IMG/VR virus record: IMGVR_UViG_3300021364_000012
Coordinates: 1-64,000 of that record
DNA length: 64,000 bases
From: a virus
Strand: one strand, 5' to 3'
The stretch's first letter is position 1. The number at the start of each line of letters is the position of its first letter. Below the pieces are notes generated by a model. It did not search any database and was not told where the DNA came from. It saw nothing but the letters and a program-made list of their open reading frames with translations. Positions 34,822 to 44,305 of the stretch are shown in pieces. A program made the position numbers and the translations under genes.

Positions 34822-37104
34822 TCAGAAGAACTTGCTTACGTCAGGAGCTGACTCCCAAAGCTTGCTGAGTTCATCTGAAGCAGAGCTTGCTTCACGAGAA
34901 ATATTTCCTAAAGTCTTAACAGAAGACTTACGAGCTGTGGTCTGAGGGCGGAAAGAAGCAGACTTCGCAGATGGAGACTCGCCACCATTCTCTGAAGCGT
35001 TGCCTGGACCAACATCCTCACCCTCATGTCCTGTGGCTTCCTGCATCTCATCACCTGCCATAAAGATACGAGCCAACTTAGGATCAAGACCTGCTTCTTC
35101 GTCAGAAAGACCCATCATGTCCTCTGCAAAATGATCTGGATCATTCTGATCTGCAACAGGCTCTTCACCTGCCATGAGGTCAGTCATGGAAATCTCTTCC
35201 TCAGCCATAGGCTCCTCTGAAGCTACAGGCTCTTCTTCTGAGAACATCATAGCCATCTCTTCCTCAGCCATAGGCTCCTCTGAAGCAACGGCTTCTTCCT
35301 CAGCCATAGGCTCCTCTGAAGCCATAGGCTCCTCTGAAGCTACAGCTTCTTCCTCAGCCATAGTCTCAGCTTGCTCGATCTCTGCAAGCATCTCCGCTAG
35401 GATTTCTTCGTCTGAAGACTCCATATCTTCTGCTTGTCTCTTATCACGCCACATAGACTGATATGCCGCATGGTAGTCTTTATCTGAGTGATCGCCCTCG
35501 CCCCAAGTATCACCAGAAATAGTTGAAGCAGTCTCTTTCGTAGCGTGATCCTTGTGCTTAGTACCAGCCTCAAGCTCTGCAAGCATCTCTGCAAGCATTT
35601 CACGCTCTTCAGCATTAAGATTCATAGCTTGCTTCTTCCAACGATCCTTGTTCTGTGCGTAATACTCCGCATTATACTGCTCTTTCACAGAAACAGGCCA
35701 ACCGCTCTTACCTTTAGTAGACTGATTGTCAGCTCTTTCTTCAGGAGTCATATATCCGAAAGCCTTACCTAGAGCTTCAGCATATCCTTTGCTTTTGTTC
35801 CAATCCGCTCTTGTACCCTTGTTATTGCCTCTAGCAACCATCTCAAGAGTAGCCATAAGAGTTGCGAACTGCTCCTCAGAAAGGATGTTCTCTGCTTCTC
35901 TAGTGCGAGTCTTAACAACTCTCTTAGTCTCGTTTTGTGCAGTAGAAACAGACTTAGCACCACCCTCACCGATAGTACGGTTTACGTTTTTCTTGGTGTA
36001 ATTAGGCTTCTCACCTGGTGCACGACTCTTAACACCCCAAATTTGAGGGTTATCTCGGTAATAAAGGTCATTGTGGTTCTGCTTTACTTGCTTATCCCAC
36101 ATACCTCCACCTTTTTGTGAGCGGCGAGCACCTCTCTCAGCAGGCTTCTGATAGAAACTATCGTCATCAATAGCTTCACCATACGCATTGTGCTTCTTGT
36201 AAGACTTAGCAAGAAGCTCCAAATCTGCAAGAAGGTCTGCCATAAGCTCATGTGACTCAGAGTCATGCTCTTCAGCCATCATCTCGTCAAGGACTGAAGC
36301 TAAACGTGCAAGACCTGCGAGCTTCTTAGTAGGAACACCGTCCTCCTCAGACTCGTCAAGAACATCTACGCTCTCGTCGTCCCCTTCGTATCCAGTCTCA
36401 TCTTGAACTTCGTCGTCTGCTTTTTTTTTTAACTCTGAACGAAGGTGAAGATTTGCTTGGCGAAGCATAGCGATTTCCTCTGCAAGAACTTCAGCAGGAC
36501 TCATAGCCATATCTTCATCTGCCATGATGTCTTCATCTGCCATAAGGTCTTCATCTGCCATGATGTCTTCATCTGCCATAAGGTCTTCTGCCATGACATT
36601 ACCTGGACCGACATCATCTCCCTCGTAGCCTGTCTCTTCCTGCATCTCGTCGCCTGCTAAGAAATCAGAAGCAATTCTCTGAAGTCTAGCGTTGATAGCA
36701 CGATTAGGAAGGTCCATGAAACGAAGTGCGAGGTCTTCTACTTCATCCTGAGAAGCATATTTCCCAAGACGATGCTCTGCAATCTCAATGCACTTAGCAG
36801 CCTTACGCTCCATAGCGAGCTTAAGGTTCTGCTCCTTGAGAGAACGAGTCTCCTCATAGTCAGAAATAGTCTGCTCTTGGGTTGCGGGGTGATCAGGCAT
36901 CCAACCATAAGAAGCTGGAGCAGGACCTGAGCTGTAAGGGCCATCAGTGACACCCTCTCCAAACTCTGAATCAATACCGTAGGCATCTACAGAGGGTTGA
37001 CCTTGAGAAGCAGGGTGTCCGAAATCCTCATAGCCAAGATTATCATAGCCGGGGATTGCAGAGTTAGCCCTGCGATTAAAAGCTGGATATCTACGTTTTG
37101 ACAT
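34822..37104 (-). CDS. acidic repeat-rich scaffold/prohead core-like protein
   Basis: A 760-residue, strongly acidic protein. It has MADED repeats (residues about 170-195), MAEEEAV/SEEP repeats (about 580-645) and three copies of an ETGYEGDD-type motif. Between these lie basic segments such as KNHNDLYYRDNPQIWG. Position between the prohead protease and the capsid genes is that of scaffold or core proteins, which are normally acidic, helical and cut during maturation. Assignment is by position and composition. Confidence 0.55.
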   Translation of the reverse strand: MSKRRYPAFNRRANSAIPGYDNLGYEDFGHPASQGQPSVDAYGIDSEFGEGVTDGPYSSGPAPASYGWMPDHPATQEQTISDYEETRSLKEQNLKLAMERKAAKCIEIAEHRLGKYASQDEVEDLALRFMDLPNRAINARLQRIASDFLAGDEMQEETGYEGDDVGPGNVMAEDLMADEDIMADEDLMADEDIMADEDMAMSPAEVLAEEIAMLRQANLHLRSELKKKADDEVQDETGYEGDDESVDVLDESEEDGVPTKKLAGLARLASVLDEMMAEEHDSESHELMADLLADLELLAKSYKKHNAYGEAIDDDSFYQKPAERGARRSQKGGGMWDKQVKQNHNDLYYRDNPQIWGVKSRAPGEKPNYTKKNVNRTIGEGGAKSVSTAQNETKRVVKTRTREAENILSEEQFATLMATLEMVARGNNKGTRADWNKSKGYAEALGKAFGYMTPEERADNQSTKGKSGWPVSVKEQYNAEYYAQNKDRWKKQAMNLNAEEREMLAEMLAELEAGTKHKDHATKETASTISGDTWGEGDHSDKDYHAAYQSMWRDKRQAEDMESSDEEILAEMLAEIEQAETMAEEEAVASEEPMASEEPMAEEEAVASEEPMAEEEMAMMFSEEEPVASEEPMAEEEISMTDLMAGEEPVADQNDPDHFAEDMMGLSDEEAGLDPKLARIFMAGDEMQEATGHEGEDVGPGNASENGGESPSAKSASFRPQTTARKSSVKTLGNISREASSASDELSKLWESAPDVSKFF
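35170..35370. repeat. short DNA repeats coding acidic MAEEEAV/SEEP units
   Basis: Several imperfect copies of a unit containing CCTCAGCCATAGGCTCCTC occur here within the scaffold-like gene, as a tandem array of Glu-rich peptide repeats. Such arrays can expand or contract by slippage. Confidence 0.7.
36511..36592. repeat. 18-bp tandem repeats coding MADED units
   Basis: Four copies of an 18-bp unit (CTTCATCTGCCATGATGT, alternating with CTTCATCTGCCATAAGGT) encode alternating MADEDI and MADEDL in the scaffold-like protein. Confidence 0.8.
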
Positions 37105-37135
37105 AACGTGTTTCCTTTCCTATTAAAGAGCAGGA

Positions 37136-38485
37136 CTACTGCTCAGAGTTTAGTGAGATCAGTTTTGCTAATCTAACAAGACGAATTGAATCTTTACGAT
37201 TAAGCTTAAAGCCTAGAATGCTCTCTGCTTCCTTAATCAAAGAACCTACACTACTATATTTCTTTGTAAAGGACATTTGTTTAGCCACTTTATAAATATA
37301 GTTTGGTAGATATACATCAAAGTGATCATTAACTATCTGTATATTACGAATAGCATGATCTTTAGTCGAAGCTTTCTTAATTGCAAAGCTAAGATTTCTC
37401 AGATATTTCTGAGAGGCTTCTTTGATAACTGTGTCATCCGTAGTCGTAGCAGAAGCTGTTGGAGGGTTCTGTTGACCACCACCCATGCTTTCGCTTATTT
37501 CTTTCTCAAGCTTTTTCTTTAGCTTGTCAAGAACAGCATCTTTAATGACATCTTCTATCTGATTTAAGAATGACTCAGGAGTCTCATTCTTTGAGCCTTC
37601 CTCTTCATCATCCTCATCATCGCCCATACCAAAGGCACTCTTTTCAATCCACTTAGATGGAACAGAATTCAAAGAAGCTCTATTTGTAGGTATCTCCAAA
37701 GTATTTCTTGCGACCGCACCTCTAAATGCAGGAACAGAAACCCAAGACGCTTCAATAAAAGTGACGCCACCTGTGTCACCTTCCGTCTCATGACCACAAA
37801 GCTCTGCAACTCTGTGCTTGTTCCCACTCTCATCGTAGAAAGTGTTACCCTTTTCATACTTAACGTGCGTACACATTTGTGCTTCATCTGAAGCGACATG
37901 ACCACACTTAGTGCAGATTGTAAAATCCACACTACAGCCCATTGACATCCCGTTCATTTCACCAGAAATAATCTGACTTACGAGGTCTTCGTGCTTTTTA
38001 TCTGTGGCAACAAGTATGTCTACATAGATAGACTCTCCAATGTCTCGGAGAACTGCGTCAATAATACGACCTTTAGAGAGTTCTTCAATCTGAACATGCT
38101 CTACAAAGTTATGAGCACCTACAAAAGTCTTGTAAGATTTCTTAATAACACCCCTAGACCAACAATCTAGGTTGTTATTGATATACTTGTCTGTTTCAGA
38201 AGTAACTCTATAATCTGAGTACTTCCTGTTTATTTCTGTGTTCCCTTCTGTGACGGAACCTGTCTTAGTTCCGGGAACTTGAACTGCATCTACAGAGCAA
38301 ACAATAGTTGCATGTGAAAGAAGAAATCTTTCTGGAGTAAAAGGCTCTCCAAGAATATCCTCAGCTTTTTTTCGCAGAGAATCATTCAGCTTAGAAGAAC
38401 CTGAAGCAACTCTTACTTTGTCCCACTCCCTAGTACGAAGTTGAGGGTGGACAATATTTGCTCTTGCATATCTAAGAAAAGCCAT
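37136..38485 (-). CDS. prohead maturation protease
   Basis: A 449-residue protein that should cut scaffold and capsid proteins during head maturation. Residues 125-135 (NFVEHVQIEE) carry a candidate catalytic His130. NGMSMGCSVDF (about 178-188) carries the candidate nucleophile Ser181. These are followed by a zinc-like cluster CTKC...CTHV (191-207) typical of large-phage versions of the enzyme. The C-terminal half is charged and may be a self-cleaved core domain. Strong AAGGAG site. It lies directly before the scaffold-like gene. Confidence 0.7.
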   Translation of the reverse strand: MAFLRYARANIVHPQLRTREWDKVRVASGSSKLNDSLRKKAEDILGEPFTPERFLLSHATIVCSVDAVQVPGTKTGSVTEGNTEINRKYSDYRVTSETDKYINNNLDCWSRGVIKKSYKTFVGAHNFVEHVQIEELSKGRIIDAVLRDIGESIYVDILVATDKKHEDLVSQIISGEMNGMSMGCSVDFTICTKCGHVASDEAQMCTHVKYEKGNTFYDESGNKHRVAELCGHETEGDTGGVTFIEASWVSVPAFRGAVARNTLEIPTNRASLNSVPSKWIEKSAFGMGDDEDDEEEGSKNETPESFLNQIEDVIKDAVLDKLKKKLEKEISESMGGGQQNPPTASATTTDDTVIKEASQKYLRNLSFAIKKASTKDHAIRNIQIVNDHFDVYLPNYIYKVAKQMSFTKKYSSVGSLIKEAESILGFKLNRKDSIRLVRLAKLISLNSEQ

Positions 38486-38489
38486 CTTC

Positions 38490-41405
38490 TTATCTCCTTC
38501 TCTTTAGGGATAAGTACAGAGATGCGACTTTTTCTTTAGAAGGTCTTTTACCTGCCGAGACAGGATAACTTCTACTTTGGGATTTCTCATCTATCATAGA
38601 GTTATAGTCGCCGGATGTATCTAAGACCAAATCTTCAGCGGGGTATCGAGAAACGCCATGTGGGAACTGTAAATCTACCATCCCAATCGCAGGAAATACC
38701 GCCACGATCACACCACCAGTCTTAGGGTCTCCCTTGAAAAATGGATATGCTCGCATACCAACTTCAAAACGAGAAGCCCTTTCTTGGTAGTCCGTATCGT
38801 AAACCGTGGCTTTTTTCTGCATGTATTTTATTTCTCCCTCACTATCTAAATAGCACCCTCGAATAAACAAACTATTAAAAATATCTGAACCTCTCTTCGT
38901 TTTTCCTAATTTAAGAAAAGTATCGTCTGTAGAGAGGTCTGCTTTCATAGCCTCGTCTAAGTTTGAAAGCATTTCTCGGATGTCTTCTTCCTTGTTTTTC
39001 TTAATCATTTCGAGAATAGCGTCTCTTTTCGCTTTTTCTCTTGAATCTTGGTCTTTCCCTTTATTCTTCTTTGACGAATAAGAACCAAAATCCATGTCTT
39101 TTATCCGCTCTATCCTCATCTGATATATAAGATAAGCAAGAGACTCCTCTTTCTCTTTCTCAGTGCCTTGTGTAAGAATCTTTTGAAACTTCTCAGGAGA
39201 CACCTCAAAAATCTGCTTCATCTTTTTATGTTTCTTAGCCTCCTCCTTCTCTCCCTTAGATTCTTGTTTACGAGAGGAGGATGAGAAGGAAGAACTCCCC
39301 AAAGGTGCAGTAGGTGTAAGAACGTGATGGTCAACCATCATTTGAATGACATGCTTCTTTAAAGTTGCCTTGACTTCAGCCCCGACAGGATAAGGACAAA
39401 CATCTCCCGGACCTATAGGCTCTCCTGCCATGTCGCCGTTAATTGGGATATTGGGACACACCTCGCCTTGAATTATTTCTAAAGCGTCTGCAAAAGGACC
39501 CGAGTCTCCTCCAAGGGCTTGTGAAAGTTGATCGTCACTTAGACTACTTAAGACTTGGGTCTGCACGTCGCTTTTTTTCTGATCAGAAGCTCCACCTTTA
39601 AGACTTTTGATTGCATCGTATGCCGCATCTAAGTCTGTTTGCTTCGCTAATTCCACAAGATATTTCATGGCTGGTGATAAGTTATTTGGAAGAGGCTTCA
39701 CTTCTTGAACTAAAAGAGAAACCTCAATGCCGTCTTTCACAGACTGCAAAGAAAGATATTCCGCAGAGCCTTCATCTCCTTTTTTCTCAAGAGACCTCAT
39801 TTTGCTCTCAACATCATCAAGAGCACCTCTTGTTTCAGACTCTCCCATCCTGTTGTATCTCCTAGCAGAGAAACGGCTCGTTTCGTCTAGTAACAACTCG
39901 TTTATTTCTTCGATCTCCCTACCCATTGAGTCTCTAGTAGTCTTAAACACAGAGCTAGGTTCTGTGTTTACTCCAAATAGAGGATTTCTTGTGTAAGCCA
40001 TCTCCATCGCACCAGCGGCGATGGAAGCCCCTAACTCAGCCCCCTCTTTATTATTGATGGCGTCATCGAAAATATCATTTATTTCTTCTTGGAGTTCTGA
40101 AAGCTTTTCGAGCAGACCTTTATCTTCGTCGTCATTGTTCTCCAAGATAGCCTGTAACTTCGTGGACGCTGCTTTGAAGCCTTCAGCAACTTGATCCATA
40201 TCTTCTTGCGACAGCTTATCTATATCTATTTTAGAAATCATTTTGGAGATCATAGCTTTTGAGTCTACATCAGAGCCTGTCATAGACTGACCAGAACCAA
40301 AAGCACCTAAGCCTGCAACAGAACCCACAAGACTCTCTAAGAAATTAGTCCTCAGTTGTTTTTGTTGCCGTTCATTTAGATTTGTCTTCTCGTCTTCAGC
40401 CTCTTGTCTTGAAACCGTTTGTCTGAAAGAAGACATCAACCTCAGAACAGGATTGTTTTTTAGTATTTCTTGGTCTTGCTCTGTCTCACCTTTTAATACT
40501 CGCTCTATGTTTTCAGTAACATCACCTTGAGTAAGTTCAGGATAACGCTCTCCTGCGATCTCTTTCTTTTTTCTAGCGATTTGAGCTTTAGCTTTATTTC
40601 TTTCTTTCGCAGACATAAGATTGAGCTTCTTTTTTGAAAGACCAAGCTCACCCATCGCTTCTTCATCTGAAATATTTGGAAAACTCATCCCCTTCAGACC
40701 ATCCAAAGCTCGGATTATTTCTTTCTTTCGCTCTTTCTTTCGCAGCTGTTGCTTGGCTTTGCGTCTCTGCTCAAGACGAGTAAAATCAAGCTTAGTTATT
40801 TCACCGTCTTTTAATTTTCTCTTATTTTCTTTGGCTTGCTCTTCATTTTCTTTTTTCTCTCGATCTGTAGCGGTAAATTTAGAAGAGTCTAAGCCTAAAA
40901 TCTCTTCGAGAGAAGGCATGTCAGGATTGCGTTTAGCCACGGCATCGTAACTGTCTGCTAGGTCTTTTGCGACTTCATGGGCATACTGCACATGAATGGC
41001 TTTTTCTCTTGATCCTCCAAGTAAATTCTGAATGAACCTTTGAGGGTCGTCATACATGTCAAGTCGGAACTGATCCTTCGTCGCCTTTATCTCGTCCAAC
41101 TCCTTCTGCCGGTCTACCCTTTTATCTTCCCTAGCTTCCGCTTCAGATTGCAACTGTTCTGTAGACTTCCTACGTCGATTTTCAGACTTCTCTTTTCCTT
41201 TATTAAAACTTTCAACTTCTTTGTTGTAGTCTTCCACTGCTTTATCGTGTTGACGACTGTACGCAGTAGTGAAAAGAATATCATTCCCCGAATCCTTATC
41301 TCTGTAAGTGTTCGGGGCAAGCTTCTTCATTATTTTCTTGTGAAGTTTCGGAGATACTTTGTCTGAAGCATACCGATATATTATTTCTCTAAATAAGTTA
41401 TACAT
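38490..41405 (-). CDS. large charged coiled-coil virion protein
   Basis: A 971-residue protein, mostly charged coiled coil (about residues 40-330), with a helical middle and a distinct C-terminal domain (about 850-960) containing GGVIVAVFPAIGMVDLQFPHG. That C-terminal element resembles a domain I recall from other large phages. It lies between the portal-side genes and the protease, so an internal head or portal-associated protein is likely. Function unknown. Confidence 0.5.
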   Translation of the reverse strand: MYNLFREIIYRYASDKVSPKLHKKIMKKLAPNTYRDKDSGNDILFTTAYSRQHDKAVEDYNKEVESFNKGKEKSENRRRKSTEQLQSEAEAREDKRVDRQKELDEIKATKDQFRLDMYDDPQRFIQNLLGGSREKAIHVQYAHEVAKDLADSYDAVAKRNPDMPSLEEILGLDSSKFTATDREKKENEEQAKENKRKLKDGEITKLDFTRLEQRRKAKQQLRKKERKKEIIRALDGLKGMSFPNISDEEAMGELGLSKKKLNLMSAKERNKAKAQIARKKKEIAGERYPELTQGDVTENIERVLKGETEQDQEILKNNPVLRLMSSFRQTVSRQEAEDEKTNLNERQQKQLRTNFLESLVGSVAGLGAFGSGQSMTGSDVDSKAMISKMISKIDIDKLSQEDMDQVAEGFKAASTKLQAILENNDDEDKGLLEKLSELQEEINDIFDDAINNKEGAELGASIAAGAMEMAYTRNPLFGVNTEPSSVFKTTRDSMGREIEEINELLLDETSRFSARRYNRMGESETRGALDDVESKMRSLEKKGDEGSAEYLSLQSVKDGIEVSLLVQEVKPLPNNLSPAMKYLVELAKQTDLDAAYDAIKSLKGGASDQKKSDVQTQVLSSLSDDQLSQALGGDSGPFADALEIIQGEVCPNIPINGDMAGEPIGPGDVCPYPVGAEVKATLKKHVIQMMVDHHVLTPTAPLGSSSFSSSSRKQESKGEKEEAKKHKKMKQIFEVSPEKFQKILTQGTEKEKEESLAYLIYQMRIERIKDMDFGSYSSKKNKGKDQDSREKAKRDAILEMIKKNKEEDIREMLSNLDEAMKADLSTDDTFLKLGKTKRGSDIFNSLFIRGCYLDSEGEIKYMQKKATVYDTDYQERASRFEVGMRAYPFFKGDPKTGGVIVAVFPAIGMVDLQFPHGVSRYPAEDLVLDTSGDYNSMIDEKSQSRSYPVSAGKRPSKEKVASLYLSLKRRR

Positions 41406-41416
41406 ACAGAGACACC

Positions 41417-42313
41417 TTAGATTTCAGCTAACTTCAAAACACGCTCACTCACGAAAAAATAAGGGAGCGACTTTAACCCTATTTCTTTGGCTTTTTGTAA
41501 ACGATGTAGCCCATCAACAACGGTTGGAAGTCCTGATTTGCTAGGTGCAATAAGAATAGGTGCGGAAACGTCAGCCCTTCTGACTCTAATAGGGTCTGCA
41601 TCAGCGAAATCTAAAACCCAAATAAGGCGACCTATTTCCATTCTTTGAATTGGATCGTCTTCCACAAGAGAAAGAACAGCATTTAAACTATATTTACGAC
41701 CTTCATGTGTGAAAGTAGAACTCTCTTCTTCTCTGTAAGACGCCACCCTCTTGTGGTTTAAAGAAAGGTCTCTATCCCCACCAGCTCCTCCACCCATATA
41801 CTGAATGTCAGGGTCTTCAACCTTCATTCTTTTTCGCATCAAATCTTTGCGTGGAGGCTTCTTTTTTGGTTTCTGCTTTACTAGACGCTCTGTCTCTCTT
41901 GTTTCTTTCTCTTCTGTAGAGAGTGTTGCGTATTTCTTGTGTGTGCAAAGGTCTACACTAGCCATCTTACGAACATCAAAACAAAGAGGAGCAAACTCTT
42001 TTCTGAGCTTCCTCAAAATCTGAGCGATTACTAAATAAGCAAGGTGCGACCTATCTGTGTCTTTTAGATCAATCCAACACCCTTGGAGGAGACGTATCTT
42101 CTCTGCCTTGCCATCTAGTAATTCTACGAACTCAAATCTCTTATCTAAAGAAATAGCTTCTTCAAACAAAGCCTCTATCGTTAAGAAATGCTTTCGGATA
42201 CAGTCTGGACATCTTTTTCTAGGATTGTTTAAGTGATCTTCTAAAAGAGACATCTGTTTTACGGACTCTCTCAAATTAAAGAGAGGACTCATTATCGGTA
42301 ATAAGTTTCCCAT
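41417..42313 (-). CDS. protein with C-terminal ParB/sulfiredoxin-like domain
   Basis: A 298-residue protein. The N-terminal half has a CPDCIRKH cysteine motif and a basic linker. Residues about 205-295, with SAPILIAPSKSG, VVDGLHRLQKAKEIG and LPYFFV, match the ParB N-terminal nuclease/CTPase-like fold. It sits between the portal and the coiled-coil gene, an unusual place for a ParB-like domain. A packaging or DNA-handling role is possible. Confidence 0.6.
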   Translation of the reverse strand: MGNLLPIMSPLFNLRESVKQMSLLEDHLNNPRKRCPDCIRKHFLTIEALFEEAISLDKRFEFVELLDGKAEKIRLLQGCWIDLKDTDRSHLAYLVIAQILRKLRKEFAPLCFDVRKMASVDLCTHKKYATLSTEEKETRETERLVKQKPKKKPPRKDLMRKRMKVEDPDIQYMGGGAGGDRDLSLNHKRVASYREEESSTFTHEGRKYSLNAVLSLVEDDPIQRMEIGRLIWVLDFADADPIRVRRADVSAPILIAPSKSGLPTVVDGLHRLQKAKEIGLKSLPYFFVSERVLKLAEI

Positions 42314-42370
42314 TTTCTATACGCTCCTATTTTTTGTCACCACAGGAAATAAGAGCGTATAGAAAATATA

Positions 42371-44047
42371 TTAGAATCTTCCGTCATCACCCTCATCCGG
42401 AGGAGTATATTTCAAACCAATATTCTGAGCAATCTTCTCTATTACTTCAGTGTTCTCAGCGAGCATACGTCCTGCTTCTCCATAAATACCACGGAGAACT
42501 TCATTGAACTGAGAGTCGTTGAGAGTCCACATATCTCTCTCTAGCTTTCTCTTAGTTGACTCAGGGTCAACATTCAAAAGCTCAAGGATAATGTCAATAT
42601 CCAAAGAACCCTTCTGATAAAGATTAAAGAGAGCATCGAAGGTGTCTTGGTTATCTCTCAAACCAAGACGAGTAAAGCTAAGACTTGGATGAACGACTAT
42701 TTCCTCCCCATCGTCATCTTCTTCTATGAAGCCCATGCGTCTGCACATCGGCTTCAAGATGTTCTCCTCTACCATCTCTTGAAGAACTTCACGCATCAGC
42801 ATGTAGCGTGTATTGATCACTTCAAGATTGATACGATCTCCACTATAGCTCGACTCCCCTGAAAGTAGAGACTCAGTTACGCCAAGACCTGCATACATCT
42901 GTCTGTCGGTCATGTCATACTCTGAGCCAAGGTCAAGAAGACGTTGGTCTGACCCCATCTCTTCCCAAGAAATTTGAAAGTTAGCTATGATAGAGTAATC
43001 GGGGTCTTGAAGAGCTAAATCCACTTGCTCTCTCAAGGCTTCGACATCTGCCATGTCCATATCTTCTGCATAAACCAACCGAATAGGCGTCATATGTCGA
43101 GAAGCAATAGAGGTGTTAGCTTGCCTCAACTTATCTCTGTACACCAATATTCTGAGACAACGCTCCAACATAGAGTGTCCTCTCGGCTCGTATTGGGATT
43201 TCTTACGAGCCATATAATAAACAAAAGAACCCTTCTCGGCATCACTATTTAAAGGGATATTTCTCCCTTCCCGAATAGCATCCACCACATCTTCAGGCAT
43301 CGACTCCACAATTCTCATTGCTTCAGGGTCTTGGACAGAAGCTCTCTCCACGACATTCTTAGTCTTAGAATCAGGAATAAGCTCTATGATTTTTTGATCT
43401 GTAAAAGGAAAAGACTCCATATGTACTTGCTCTGGAGGAAGCACACGAATACCTGTCCAACCCTTGTAGTTTTTCTTCATCCAAACATAAGCACGATCAT
43501 CAGCGTCTTCATATCTCTCCCAAAGAACTTCAATCTCTCCATCGGGAGTAAGCTGATTCTTTTTTTTATGTGTAACTTCTTTAGGCATGTCTGGATTATT
43601 GTCTTCACAAAAAACAAAAACCTCACCTAGAAGATTATACTCATGCAATATTTCTATGAGACGGTGGAGCAACCCCACTCTTCTTGCCCATTTCTCACAA
43701 AAACGAAGAGAAGCCCAAGCCATCTCTCTATTCTTAGACTTAGGCATACCAAGTCTAATCTTGGAAAGCGGTAGCTCCGTGTGAAGGTCTACAGCTTGAC
43801 CCACGAAAGGGTCTGTCCGATAGAAGAAACGGAAATAATTACGTTGTTCGTCTTGGCTCTGCGGAAGCTCTAAAAAATCCGTAGATAGCTCTGGAGAATA
43901 AAAGTTACCTCCGGAACCCATCTGTGTTCCACTCGTTGTCATCGCCACTTTAACACGGGACTTCATCTGAGAAGGCTTAAGAGGTCGAGTAGTTACGTCT
44001 CCTTTAGTCTTAACTTCTCCTACTTTTAAAGGCTCATCACTAGACAT
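42371..44047 (-). CDS. portal protein
   Basis: A 558-residue protein forming the dodecameric DNA-entry ring at the head vertex. Its length, the helical central region (about 280-420) with GHSMLERCLRILVYRDKLR and DRQMYAGLGVTESLLSG, and the basic-acidic C terminus fit portals of contractile-tailed phages. GAGGTGA provides the ribosome site. It follows terL with one small gene in between, the common packaging order. Confidence 0.75.
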   Translation of the reverse strand: MSSDEPLKVGEVKTKGDVTTRPLKPSQMKSRVKVAMTTSGTQMGSGGNFYSPELSTDFLELPQSQDEQRNYFRFFYRTDPFVGQAVDLHTELPLSKIRLGMPKSKNREMAWASLRFCEKWARRVGLLHRLIEILHEYNLLGEVFVFCEDNNPDMPKEVTHKKKNQLTPDGEIEVLWERYEDADDRAYVWMKKNYKGWTGIRVLPPEQVHMESFPFTDQKIIELIPDSKTKNVVERASVQDPEAMRIVESMPEDVVDAIREGRNIPLNSDAEKGSFVYYMARKKSQYEPRGHSMLERCLRILVYRDKLRQANTSIASRHMTPIRLVYAEDMDMADVEALREQVDLALQDPDYSIIANFQISWEEMGSDQRLLDLGSEYDMTDRQMYAGLGVTESLLSGESSYSGDRINLEVINTRYMLMREVLQEMVEENILKPMCRRMGFIEEDDDGEEIVVHPSLSFTRLGLRDNQDTFDALFNLYQKGSLDIDIILELLNVDPESTKRKLERDMWTLNDSQFNEVLRGIYGEAGRMLAENTEVIEKIAQNIGLKYTPPDEGDDGRF

Positions 44048-44051
44048 TCAG

Positions 44052-44303
44052 TCACCTCTTATTTTTCTTGTCTATTTTTTCTTTCATTTTCACAGCCAAT
44101 ATAGCTCTCTTTAAAAGCTTTATTGTTTGTGGGTCTCCCTCAAAGAAAGAATACCAACTCCCCCCTGCGTTAATGAACACTTTTGAACATAAGTCCAATT
44201 TTTCTTCTGAAGGACTCTTATCCCCATGAGAAAGTTCTAGTATCCTAGCAATGACACGATGGTCTGCAAAGTCTCTGCTCTTAGGTCTTATTTCTTTACT
44301 CAT
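44052..44303 (-). CDS. small hypothetical protein between terminase and portal
   Basis: An 83-residue basic helical protein with an AAGGAAG ribosome site. It is tightly placed between terL and portal on the same strand. Its role in packaging is unknown. Confidence 0.5.
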   Translation of the reverse strand: MSKEIRPKSRDFADHRVIARILELSHGDKSPSEEKLDLCSKVFINAGGSWYSFFEGDPQTIKLLKRAILAVKMKEKIDKKNKR

Positions 44304-44305
44304 AG

